DNA of 64,000 nt from Carallia brachiata. Taxonomy: Eukaryota > Streptophyta > Magnoliopsida > Malpighiales > Rhizophoraceae. The DNA is taken from assembly GCA_021464245.1 (NCBI GenBank), contig JADCRB010000043.1, positions 1,301,576 through 1,365,575 of the forward strand, read 5' to 3'. Position 1 is the first letter of the stretch; every line of letters starts with the position of its first letter. The notes below the pieces were generated by a model, which was given only the letters and a program-made list of their open reading frames with translations, was not told the origin of the DNA and searched no databases. The position numbers and the translations under genes are program-made. Below, piece by piece: positions 22,775 to 34,119 of the stretch.

Positions 22775-25700
22775 ATGTCGACGCACCGTCGCCGGCCGTC
22801 GTTCTCGTCCTCCACGGCGTCGTCTGTGGCAAAACGACACGCTTCGGAGAACTCGGCAAAGACCACGGCTGTCCCTCCCTCCTTGGGTAAGAAGCGAGCG
22901 CCTCTTGGCGACATCACCAATCACAAGAATGCGCCCCAAAAGGGGTCCAGAGCCTCCGTTCCATCGTCTACTTTGGTGGGTTTTTGTTCTTGTTTTTCTT
23001 TTCTTTATGGGTTTTTCGGGTACGTTTTTCTCCGTTTGATTTGGTAGTAAAAGAAGGAAAATGAAAGGGTTTTAATGGGTCTGAATCTTTGTTTACATTT
23101 GATCGTTTCTTGCATCCAAGTACTTATGGGATTCGTGGGGTTTAGACCCAAGAGTTTTAGTTAATTCTTGATAATTTTCTTTCTTTCTCTAATTATGAAT
23201 TAATAAAGAGAAAGTTATAAATTCTTTTTTGGATTTTTTTTATAAAAAAAAACCCTTTTAGAATTAGTCACTGACAAACACTTTGATGTCTCATTTTATT
23301 TTGAGTCCTGCTCATAGGATGCTGCTGTGAATTTTAGATATTAGCCATTCCTGACAGGACTTTGTTTGTACAGGCTCCATGTTCAAGGAAGATTGCCAAG
23401 GTGAAAAAGGGAACTCCTGCTGGTAACAGGAGGAGTGGCTTGTCAGGGGAAAAGTTACCTGCGTCCTTAAATGTGAAACCAAGTACGATTGGTCCTTCGA
23501 AGGCTACATCTGTCCGAAGCTGCGACGAAAATGGTCCAATTATTGCCGCCGTTCCTGCTCCATGCGGCATGGATGTTTCTCCCAGCAAGTCAGATGGAAT
23601 TTCAATCTCTTTGGATGAAACCATGTCCACCTGTGACTCGTTCAAGAGTCCCGAAGTTGAGTATATTGACACAACAAACGATGTTTCAGAAATTGATTCT
23701 ATCAACAAGAAGACGTTGAACAAGCTGTACATCTTAGACCACACAGAACCAGCAGCAGGTTATTTGAACTACAGATTCTATGTTATAACATTCTCCAGTG
23801 ATTCTTTGTCCATACCTGCCCTTAATTTCTTCTTGGACCGTTTCATGTGCACTGCTGAAAAATTCCCTTTGTTCGGGTTTTCATTCACTTTCTGCTATAT
23901 ATGTGCTTGCAGAAAATGTTTGCAATAGAGATATGCCAGGCGAAATGGGAACAGATAGCAAGATTGTCAATGTTGATGACAATTTCCGGGACCCACAGCT
24001 TTGTGCAACCATTGCTTGTGATATTTACAAGCATTTGCGTGCATCTGAGGTTTTCATCTTGCTTCCTCTCTAAACTTTGTATATGGGGCTGGTATTTTTG
24101 TACTATATAGAGTTGTCATAATTCAAATTGTTTTTAGTTGTTTATTATCTACAAATTGAGTAGCATTTGCATTGGTTTGAACACGCCCGAAGGTAGACCT
24201 CCAAATGCTCCATTTAAGATGGATAAGGTAATCAAATCCAGGTGAATTTGGCTATCTTTGGTTTGGTTAGGAATAATATAGAACAATTAGATCTAATGCC
24301 AAACCTTCATAATATAACAGAATGATGAGAAAAATTTACGTAGCTGACACCAAATTAATTTAGGATTAAACCTTTGTTTTTGTTGTTGTTTTGCTTATAT
24401 GTAATCTGTTCTCAGCCTTTTATCTATGTTTGCTGGCCACTGAATCGTTAATGCAGTACTACTAGTACGGCAGTTTTGATAGTACATATAAACTTCTGGC
24501 AAGCTAAATACTCACATTTTAGCTACAATGTCTTTAATTAGTACTATGCAATTTGTTTCCTCAATACCGTGCAGGGTTCTGACGCTCATTCTGCTTTTTT
24601 TTTGTGTCTCTTGCGCATTCCGTTCCTTTGCAGTCAAAGAAAAGGCCTTCGACGGATTTTTTGGAGAGAGTTCAAAATGATATAAATGCCAGCATGCGTG
24701 CAATACTAATAGATTGGCTTGTCGAGGTAACTTGTTTCTGCTGTGTTACATATGCTACACATAATTTAAATATTGTTGCAAATTTATTATTGCTCTTGAA
24801 TTTTGATGGGCGAGGTTCTAAGATCTTTTTCCAAATCTCTATTCAGCAGTAGCTCTGTCAGTTATTGCTTCTTTCTTTGGCTGAAAATCTGATTTAAATG
24901 CAGGTGGCAGAAGAGTATAGGCTTGTACCTGATACACTATACTTGACTGTGAACTACATAGACCGGTATCTTTCTGGTAATGAGATGAACAGGCAAAAGT
25001 TGCAGCTACTTGGTGTGGCCTGCATGATGATTGCTGCGTAGGAACACCTTCCCTTCTATGCCTTGCTGCCTAGCGTGCTGTTTTGCTTGTAATGGTTTTA
25101 TTGGATTTATCTATTAACAAGGAAAAGTATTTCACCATTAGGAAATACGAGGAAATTTGTGCGCCCCAGGTGGAGGAGTTCTGCTACATTACTGACAACA
25201 CGTATTTCAGGGATGAGGTATAGTTTTTGGTGCCGAGCTGCATATCTGTCTATCGTTAGCTGAATTACATTTGGTAAGTGGTGTTGCATTGTTATTTTAT
25301 TATGAAACATGCTGAATCATTAAGGCATGTCTTGGCTGCAGGTTCTGGAAATGGAATCTGCTATTCTAAACTATTTGAAGTTTGAAATGACTGCTCCAAC
25401 AGCTAAATGTTTTCTAAGGTAATGTCCAATTCATGACAATCAACTACACATGCATCTAACAAGCATTGGTCCTTTTATGACTTTGATTCATTGCATGACT
25501 GGTAGGCGATTTGTTCGTGCTGCTCATGGAATTGACGAGGTAGTTATCTTTAACTTCAGTGCCTATGAGAGTGCTGGATGTTTTATTCACTAATTGCTTG
25601 ATGAAAATTTCATTTGTGTCATTAGCATAGGCCAAGAAACAAGTTGACATAATCTATAGCAGTCTTCAGGGTTGAGATGTGATTGAACGCGCCTATGAGT

Positions 25701-26329
25701 TTCACAACTTCAGTAATCTTTCCTCCCTAAATCATTTGTTTGTTCCCTTGTGTGTTTTTTTTTTGTAGGTTCCGTCAATGCAACTAGAGTGCTTAGCCAA
25801 CTACATCACAGAATTATCTCTCCTGGAGTACAGCATGCTTTGCTATGCTCCATCCCTCATAGCAGCTTCCGCAATTTTCTTGGCTAAATATATCCTTCTT
25901 CCTTCAAAGAGACCTTGGGTACGTGTAACAAAATGCGTAGTCCAATTGCCAGGTTTTCATGGTTTCTGATGACATTTGCTCAAATGTTTCTCTTGATCGC
26001 TGTTATGTAATCCTTCATTTGCTTTGAAACAGAGTCCTACATTGCAGCATTACACACTTTACCAGCCATCCGAGTTGTCGGGTTGTGTTAAGGATCTTCA
26101 TCGTTTGTGCTGTGGTAGCCATAATTCAACATTGCCCGCAGTGAGGGAGAAATACAGTCAGCACAAGGTAACAAAGCATTCACTCTGTTCTCATTTTTCT
26201 CTCATCTGCACAACATTTTAAGGTCATAATCTAATCAATAGTTGATTGATTTTGGTTCAGTACAAGTTTGTCGCAAAGAAGTACTGCCCTCCTTCAATAC
26301 CTCAAGAGTACTTCCACAATCAAAGCTGA
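22775..26329 (+). CDS. CYCA1: A1-type cyclin (CYCA1), mitotic/S-phase cyclin
   Basis: Regulatory subunit of cyclin-dependent kinases acting from S phase into mitosis, in nucleus and cytoplasm. Eleven coding exons: 22775-22975, 23374-23758, 23913-24049, 24634-24726, 24904-25037, 25142-25217, 25342-25418, 25506-25539, 25769-25918, 26033-26167, 26261-26329. They total 1491 nt, 496 aa, with GT-AG at every intron. A destruction box RAPLGDITN lies at residues 41-49 (R-x-x-L-x-x-x-x-N), marking it for APC/C-dependent breakdown. [17 protein letters not shown] in the linker and [16 protein letters not shown] before the cyclin box are A1 hallmarks. The cyclin box starts around 240, with [16 protein letters not shown] from 262 and the hydrophobic-patch residues intact. 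The C-terminal cyclin fold ends [17 protein letters not shown]. The second exon is less conserved, as in relatives. It converges on the secreted propeller gene downstream. Confidence 0.95.
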
Positions 26330-27079
26330 TAAATAGTCCCACAACTCTTCCAATGCTCTGTTGCACGCATTTCCTCTTTCAGTTGCCCTCTCTCTGGTTT
26401 TCAACGTCTCATAGTTTTGTACTTTTCCGTTTAGGGGGGTTGAACTCCAACCCGTCAATAAAGATCAACTTTGAATGCAGATGATTTGTATGACATCTTG
26501 CTTCCATCTCCACTGATGCATAGATTTATTTTTGTTTGTTTAAGTGGCGAGAACTCAAGATGTTCTCGCGTCTTAAACAAACGAAAATATGAAAATAAAA
26601 GAGGAGGGGGATTCCATTCTTCATGGTTCTCCCTTCCCTTTCTTTTACTCCAATAAGGCATAACCACCATTTATTAGTTCAGATTACAGTTTATCTACAG
26701 AGTTTAGCATTGGTGTAGCAATGATGAGATAATGAAATGAGAAGACAGAGTTCACGTGATACTTCATGCTTGTTTTCGGACGTGGTTCTGTTGGGTCCAA
26801 GGCCCGTGGAAACAACAAAAAGCATAGTGCTTCTTTCATTAATATGAGCCAAGATGCTATCACTATCTATTTTCACCATTGCATCCCCCTCTCTCCCCAA
26901 CTGGCCTCTCTCTGAAACTGAAACTATATTACACAGTAGGCAATTCATCAATAACACAAATTTACAATAAGCATCAAACAGTACTAAGAACATCACACTA
27001 TAATAGGGAAAGGAACCGAGGACTCTTGCATTGGATATTTGCAGTCAGTTGCAACTTGATCGGATAGGAACTCAATCGC
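26330..27079. other. Convergent 3' region between the cyclin and propeller genes
   Basis: This 750-bp stretch must hold the 3' UTRs and polyadenylation regions of both flanking genes. No open frame here looks coding. Confidence 0.7.
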
Positions 27080-29260
27080 TCATGGACATCTGCCACACTG
27101 AGGCTTGGCTGATTTCAATGGCTCCACCCCACCAGCACCATCAAGTTCTGGCATTTTGTTCAGCCAGTGGCAGTCCTCAAACAAGCAATGCGGTCCATAA
27201 TTAAGCCACTCTACGTCTATTGGCTTTATATGAATTGGAGCCCACGCTGGGGTCCCATCCTCGTATGAATTATGTGTCAATCTCTTCAAACTGGAGCCGT
27301 CCAATTTGATCGTGAAAATCTCCCCATAAGGCTGATAATGATGCATGTTCGAGATTGGCTCTGCTGATATACCTGCATAGTCCGAAGTGAAAGCTATGCT
27401 CTTCCCATCCGGGCTAAAAGACGGGTGGTTAGTCCGCCCCGCTGATCCACTTTGAACCAACTTCCTCAGTCCTGTCCCATTCGGGTGGATCAGATACAAT
27501 TCGAAACTCCCCGAACCCGGGTTCACCCGATCGGATGCAAATGCAATCCACTCACCATCCGGCGACCAACTGCACATTGTATCACTCCAGGGTCCCTCTG
27601 TCAACCTACGGAGCCCACCTCTCTCACCCTCCACGGCGTCCATTATATACAAGTTCTTATGTCCCGAACGACCCGACCGGAACACGACCCACTTCCCATC
27701 GGGTGAAACTGAAGGAAAAGCATTGTTTTCGCCATTGGTGGTCAACTTCTTGAAGTTATTCTCTTGGTCAGCATCATCCACGTCAATGGCGATTATATCA
27801 ACCTCCGTGCTCTCGCTGGCAAAAGTGGGCCCAGTACTGGTGTAGACGATCCCTGGACGAACCGGATTCCATGCGGTCGAGAATGCCTCCATGGGAAACA
27901 CCTTTCGCCGGCTCGAACCATCCCGGTTCGCCACGTACACGCCCGGGAACTCGACATAAGCGATACGGTCACCAGCGGGTGAGAAAGAAGGAAATGAGCC
28001 GTCCACTCGAAAGAGCGATAGCTCGGGTACGGGGCTCCGGACATTTTCCAGTAACAAACGGGGGCTTTTTTTATCGTTCCCGGCACCTCTACACCGGTGG
28101 TACCCGACTCGGGTCGAGTCCGGCGATATAAACGGGTTCAAGTGGTGAGTTCGCGGCGATACCAACCGAGTCAGCTCGATGAACTTGTTCTTAACTAGGT
28201 CAAACAGCTCTACATGCCGATAGTCCGAGTTGGGTCTCCTAGTCGCTACTGCAATGAATTCGGAGTTACCTGGAGAAGTGGCTGGCGTGAAGGCGTGGAG
28301 ACCCCGCGGGGTGACTCGCTCAACTCGCACTGACTCGGTCGAAATCGGCCCTTCCTTTGGTAAAATGGCTCTGTAGACGCTAATCCACTTGTCTTCTTCA
28401 CTTCTTCTATGAAAATACAGCGTTGAATCGTCGACCCAACAGGGCCATCCGCCGTGCTCCACCGCCTTGGCTCGGCGAGTCCCATCCCGAGTCAAGAAGA
28501 TATAAATATCCGTGCTCAGTTCTTCAACTTCACCGTCCCACCCTTTCTCTCCGTAAGACGCCACGGCGGTGTAAACCCCAGATGGAGACACGGCGGGGCT
28601 GAAATCGGCGATTCCGTACGGCGTTAGCCGCCGAGTCGAACCGGTGGTTAAGTGGGTGGAGTACACGGCGGCCCAGCTCGTTCTCGGCTCGCCGGGATCC
28701 TGGTGGGTCGACACGTATATTAAATGGTCTCCACTCACGCTGGGTTTATCCTTCATTGAAACCCCTAACTTGCCCTTCAAGAGCGGAACTTGAACACGCG
28801 CCGGGATTTCGAGGGCCGATCTCCGTCCGGAACTTCGGGAAACATCATGATCATAGTAAACGGCGTCGTAGAAGATGTTGGATGATCCATTCCGCTCCGT
28901 GACGTAGACGAGGGAAACCGGGGTTGGGTTTTGCAGGGCGGCCCAGCGGTCACTCAGAGTTGTTTTTAGTTTGGGTAAAAGTGAGAGTAGGAGAGCAGAA
29001 GAAGATGGAGAAGGGAAGTGACCGTTGAAATTCACGGAATGGCCATCGGTGATCTGGAGCTCGCTGGTGGGAGTTGGTGGGTCCCCAGCAGGAAGCGAGA
29101 AGATGTCAAAAGCGTAGTCTGACCTGCCAAGGGTCGTAAAGATGACGCTCGTGCTGCTACCATCAGGGAGTTCCTGGTCCGCCGCTGCACGGGATAAAGG
29201 CAGCACCAGCAGCAGCTGCAGGACATGGAGAATAAAGGTAAGGGTTGGGAAAAGCCTCAT
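27080..29260 (-). CDS. Secreted TolB/DPP6-N-like beta-propeller protein
   Basis: Single-exon gene of 726 aa. Residues 1-26 form a signal peptide (Leu-rich core, then PLSRAAA), so it probably enters the secretory pathway and may reach the cell wall. The mature part is built of PD40/WD40-like blades. SPDG blade motifs are clear at about 519-522, 566-569 and 616-619, each followed by a W/I-x-F-x-S strand. Further SFSP/FISPDS repeats lie upstream. This resembles the TolB and DPP6 N-terminal propeller. There is no peptidase domain and no catalytic Ser motif, so it is not a dipeptidyl peptidase. Plants carry a small family of these proteins with unknown biochemical role. The C-terminus is Cys-containing (GPHCLFEDCHW, ending CGRCP). 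The gene is GC-rich relative to its surroundings. The ATG at 29260 is the only start that includes the signal peptide. Confidence 0.92.
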   Translation of the reverse strand: MRLFPTLTFILHVLQLLLVLPLSRAAADQELPDGSSTSVIFTTLGRSDYAFDIFSLPAGDPPTPTSELQITDGHSVNFNGHFPSPSSSALLLSLLPKLKTTLSDRWAALQNPTPVSLVYVTERNGSSNIFYDAVYYDHDVSRSSGRRSALEIPARVQVPLLKGKLGVSMKDKPSVSGDHLIYVSTHQDPGEPRTSWAAVYSTHLTTGSTRRLTPYGIADFSPAVSPSGVYTAVASYGEKGWDGEVEELSTDIYIFLTRDGTRRAKAVEHGGWPCWVDDSTLYFHRRSEEDKWISVYRAILPKEGPISTESVRVERVTPRGLHAFTPATSPGNSEFIAVATRRPNSDYRHVELFDLVKNKFIELTRLVSPRTHHLNPFISPDSTRVGYHRCRGAGNDKKSPRLLLENVRSPVPELSLFRVDGSFPSFSPAGDRIAYVEFPGVYVANRDGSSRRKVFPMEAFSTAWNPVRPGIVYTSTGPTFASESTEVDIIAIDVDDADQENNFKKLTTNGENNAFPSVSPDGKWVVFRSGRSGHKNLYIMDAVEGERGGLRRLTEGPWSDTMCSWSPDGEWIAFASDRVNPGSGSFELYLIHPNGTGLRKLVQSGSAGRTNHPSFSPDGKSIAFTSDYAGISAEPISNMHHYQPYGEIFTIKLDGSSLKRLTHNSYEDGTPAWAPIHIKPIDVEWLNYGPHCLFEDCHWLNKMPELDGAGGVEPLKSAKPQCGRCP

Positions 29261-32200
29261 GGTGTTTGTTGACAGTTGATTCTGTTGGTTTTTGATTGAG
29301 TTAACTGACGATTACTGCGGAAGTCTGAAGAGGGAGAAGGAGCTGAGTTTCTGTAGTTATGGATAACGGGCTATGGAAATTGGTCGATCCCAAATTTTCT
29401 ATCGGCTATTAAGCATGTATTGGGACCCAGCGCGTAGATGTACGGATTGCCTTGCAGCAATCGGACTTTCAAGAAGCTCAACGTTTTGTGGAGTGTAGAT
29501 TTTTGTTGTTGGGAACAACTAGGAAGCGAATACTACGTATGCCATGACGCCAATTATATTTATTCACTTGCTGACAATTATTATTATTATCAAAAGCCTC
29601 TGATTAAGAAGACAGAATCGAGAGACGTGGGTAATGTAGCGGACGTGAATTTTATATGGCACTTATGTTATTTTTATGTTTTTTATTAAAAAGTTTTAAT
29701 ATGTGCATAATAAGAATATGTATAAGAATAAATTTATTTAATCATTGTATACATGTTTTTAAATTATTTTTTATATTTATCTTAATTTTTTATATATTTT
29801 ATAAAAAGTAAAAAGAAGAAGGGGCAAGATTTGCGTGAGATTCATGCGGCGAGATCAGTCTATCTCTTAATTTCTTAATTTCGTCTCGTTAACTTTTTTG
29901 TTTCAAAAAAGTCCGTTGGACATATAATCATAGAAACACCGTATATAAATTATTATATTGTAAAAAATATATTAAATTTAAAAAATAAATAAATAAATAA
30001 ATTATCAAATTAATTGTATATTTTTTACTTATTTTATTAAATGTGTCTACCTAATTTTTTGTTTTTTCTACATTCCATAATACCAATTATAAAAATGTAC
30101 TTGTTAATCATATTTTTTTTAAGTGAATAAAATTTACTGATAATCTAAAATTACATAATTTATTTTTTTAATTTTTTATTTCAAATAAATTCTACTTATT
30201 ATATAATATAAAATTATAAATAAATTATACTTATTAAAAAATATAAATTTAATTAAAAATTTCATATCATATCACGTGCATCTCCTGTACCTGTCCGCAC
30301 CAAACCTGCAAGCCTTTCTGGTAATATTTCATTCCTTCATTCTTAATCTGAAACCTTTGAAAGTAAATATCCAGCTTTTAATCATTAGGGTGTTTCGAGA
30401 CAGATTCAAAATTTTGAGTTACACGTTCTTACCGGATAAATCCAAAGAAACTTTAGAACGCCGGAACTTCCATTCAGTTTGTGATGTGAACTGCCCGACA
30501 ACACATGGAAACCAAATTTTAAATTGGGGAAGTGCGGTACAGTTTGTTTGTTTATTCTTATACTAACCATACTTCTTGCAAATAAACCAATTTGGTACAG
30601 GCTTGTGGTTGTTATGCTTTTGCTACATAAATCACTGTTTAAGCTTGTTCATTAGCTTTGTTGCCCCCCCAGTTCTTGGCTAGTTTGTGCCTTTTTCATT
30701 ATTAACTCATCAAGCACTCAATTTACCTATATGTTAAGGTGAGATTAAGGGTGTGTTTATTTTTTATAAAATATTTTATTGAAAAAAATTTTACAGATTT
30801 TCTGATATTTATTTCACGGAAAATATTTTACATTAGTAAAATTTAGAAAAAATATTCAGATTTTCAGGTAAAATAACTTCTTCTTTTACAGAACTGAAGT
30901 TATTTTCAGGAAAAACACAAACTGTATTATGAGTAAGTGATAAAAAAATATTATTATTTTCACTGCAAATATTTTATAAATGTAAATTATTTTACAAATG
31001 GGTCCTAAGTAACAAATTCAATGGGATGGAGTTTTCTGTCAATGGATTTCTGTGTCATATTGGTTTCGTAAATTCGGGATGGATTTTGGTGTATATTATC
31101 ACCAATGCATCTCATATGACATCGTTTTTTCCTAGTGACAATCTAGAGATGTGATTTTGGGTTGATTTTTTGAGGAGGGCCAGATATATCGCTGGTTCAG
31201 CAGATGCTTTCCAGTCGAAACCTGATGGAGGCGTAGAGTGGCTTGCATCTCTTAGAAAGTTGATACTCCAAGTGGTTTTGCTAAGATTTTTAAGAGGTAC
31301 TGCCTACGTGAGAACTTGCCGGTGCTTGCCAAGTACGTAGGCTCTGCAGCTATGTAGCCGATGCATTTGTGAGCAAATATGGCAAAGTATACAGGCTACT
31401 AACTTGTATTATATATCTACCAATTCATGAGTTACGATGTGAAAATTTTATCTGATTTTGTTCCTGTTGCTACGAGGCACCCCTATTGGAAATCTTACGG
31501 ACCCGAAATGCGTGAGCTCGGGCCCAACCATGGAAAGTAGTTACTAGAGGGTAGGAGCAAGCAGCAAATACTGGGTAGTAACACCACTTCTTTACCAAAA
31601 ATCTTAAGGCATTGAGTTATGAATTTACCCTCTTAAATATTGCTTGCCCTCTTCCTCTGCTTTCCCCATGTAGGACTTCTTCTCTCCCACTTTCTTCTCT
31701 TCTCTTACTCTTCACTTCTCTTTCATTCTCCACACACACTTGATCTCCTACAACCCCTATCTGAACTTTCCCGTGCTCAACCTATGCGAGATGTATGGCA
31801 AGTATGGCGGCCGGGCTCAAACTCTGCTGTTCATTGCTGGGCTGCCTTCATAAAGGCCATCCTACCATCAGGGCATCACAGTTTCCAACCATTAAAGATA
31901 ATAAATCTGCCCAGAAAAAGGACTTGCAAGCATATGGAGGTAATCAAAACTGCATTACTTGATTATGATCGTTCACATTATGATTATACTATGCACTGTG
32001 GTAATGCATGACTTGTTCGATTTTATTTCGGTTAGTTTAGACGTCCATTTGATTTTACAGAAAGCTTGTGTTGTGGCTTTCAAATTTTTTAAGCCTGGCA
32101 ATAACCTCATCCCACTCGTCATATTTGATCCGCATAGTCCAGTTTGATGGAGCTTTAATGCATTATAGTAGTAGAATTATATCATTTACCTGTTCTTGTC

Positions 32201-33126
32201 ATCATAGATCAAAGTTGAGGCAGAGTGTGGGGTTACAGATTGAGTATGCCAATCATGCAATGGCCGCCTCAGATTCCTGACATACAAAATCACTGGAAAT
32301 GATTAGTAAATGGTCAACTTTGCAACAAATTTCCTGTCAATATTCATCATCTAAGCTGTGATGTTAGTCAGAGGTTCATAAGCATTTTTGTTTCCACTTT
32401 GCGCGGATATTAGCCAATCTTAATGTAGTTGGATTGGCTCTGTCCGGAAAATTGTGTTACTCTTCCTAACCACACAGTCCATTTGTTAGATTAATTTTTC
32501 AAGGAACCGCTGGGGCTATGGGCCATAGAAATTGTCTCCTCCCCCACTCAAGTAGAGACCAAAGGAAAAAAAAAAAAAAACAAGAAGAAAAGCTGAGCCT
32601 TTTGAGGTTTTGAGGGATCTGGGCAGTCTGCCTCTGGGCTTCATGTGACGGAACTTTTTCTCCAGTTTTAAACCGCTTAATGAGCGCTTCACCACTGTCA
32701 ATCTCCTATTGACGCTAAAAATTTCAATTCTTTACAAGGAATTAAGTTTGCCTTCCTTTTGCACAAATTAAACCATATGGAGTAAAAAAATTTTCTTAAA
32801 AATTTAAATAAAAAAAGTGGAAATTGGGTTTCTCGGTCAACCCATTTTGGGCATCCAAGAACTTCCCGAGCCCAAGAAACGATGGTCTCCGATAATAGGG
32901 CCCTTGACAAATTTGAGCGCTTCCAAAGTCCAAGGCCTAAAAAGCAAGATATTTTCAGCCTTTTATCTTCGCACTCGGCATTTATCATCCTAGGCACAGG
33001 CAGACCTACCCGTCCAATTGTCGGGCTTACATTTAGCCCATAGCAAATAGCTTAAAAAATCTCTTTATTTAATATTTAAGTTGTTTCTAAAATTAAAAAT
33101 TTCGAATTTAAATTTTTGTCACCACT
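29261..33126. other. Intergenic; possible noncoding transcript, no gene supported
   Basis: Apart from the MITE at 30733-31013, this stretch holds several moderately GC-rich pieces (30280-30600, 31140-31560, 31640-32280). Frames there of 60-120 codons lack any domain I recognise and are not linked by a consistent splice pattern. They could be decayed exons or a long noncoding RNA. I do not call a gene. Confidence 0.45.
30733..31013 (-). mobile_element. MITE, same family as 21609-21896, inverted
   Basis: Left end TTAAGGGTGTGTTTATTT, right end inverse of TTAGGACCCATTTGTAA. The internal motifs (AAAATATTTTA, TTTTCAGGTAAAATAACTT, CAGGAAAAACACAAACTG) are the inverse complement of those in the 21.6-kb copy. 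Confidence 0.75.
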
Positions 33127-33134
33127 TAAGTTTA

Positions 33135-34111
33135 GACATGTCAAATGGGTCATGTCGTGTCAGGCACGACTCAATTTTTTTTAAAGTCCATATATTTTGT
33201 GTCGTACCGTGGCCCGACTATATATCTTTCGTACCGTATTTAAAAATTTAGATAATAAACCCGGCATGACCCATAAGCTCAAACACTATAGGTTTGTGTC
33301 GTGCTGTATTTGGGCCACTCACTGTACTGTACTTAGGCCACTCACTATGTCGTAATTGGACCGCTCACTTTATTGTTTCATTGATCTTGCCTAAATTTTA
33401 GTGTTTCCAAGTGATTGGTCATATTTGAATTGAATTGTGCCTATACCATTCATTGTTCTTAAATAGTGTTATGTATTTTTATAAATAAATAAATATAAAA
33501 TTTAAGTGAAAGATCAAAAAAATATTACATTTTTTTATTAAATATTTAAATTTAAGATTTAAAATAATCAATTACAAAAGTGAAATAATAAATTTTAACA
33601 AAAAAAAGATACAAACAAAATATTATACCACATATAATTTTTTTGTTGAAATTTAAATAAATATATCATATAAATATTATCTCTAATTTTTATAATTCAT
33701 AATTAAAAAAATAAATAAAAAACTCTTATGAAATGATGATATTCTATTCTGTTAAATAAAAATTAAAAATAAAGAAAATATGTAAATTATTACACTTAAT
33801 TTGGTGGAAGAAGTTTGTATTTTTATTCTCTTGAATTATAGTTCAGGGCTTGCAGTCTACTTTTCTTATTTTGATTTTAAAGTCATTTTTAAAAGGGATT
33901 GTACTGAGTCCATTTATGAGTCATACTTGGGTCGTGCCTGAACTCAGGTCGTGCTTGAATTTGAGTCATACCTAACCCGACTTATGAGCTTGAAAATATA
34001 AGTTCAACTCAGATTCTAATATTAGTCGTACCTAACTCAAATTCAATATTTTACAATGTGAATCATGTTTACCGTGAACCGACTCGACCCAACCCAATTG
34101 ACATGTTTACC
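33135..34111. mobile_element. hAT-type non-autonomous element with 8-bp target duplication
   Basis: The flanks are TAAGTTTA (33127-33134) and TAAGTTTA (34112-34119), a perfect 8-bp direct repeat as made by hAT transposases. The ends are inverted: GACATGTCAAATGGGTCA on the left and the complement of AACATGTCAATTGGGTTGGG on the right. The right end carries about four extra outer bases. The ends contain repeated GTCGTGCC/GTCGGGTC-type motifs and the middle is very AT-rich. No transposase is encoded. Confidence 0.78.
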
Positions 34112-34119
34112 TAAGTTTA

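Noticed and set aside
27452..28131. Plus-strand frames within the propeller gene
   Set aside because: They are antisense shadows of a 726-codon frame with signal peptide and repeated SPDG blade motifs.
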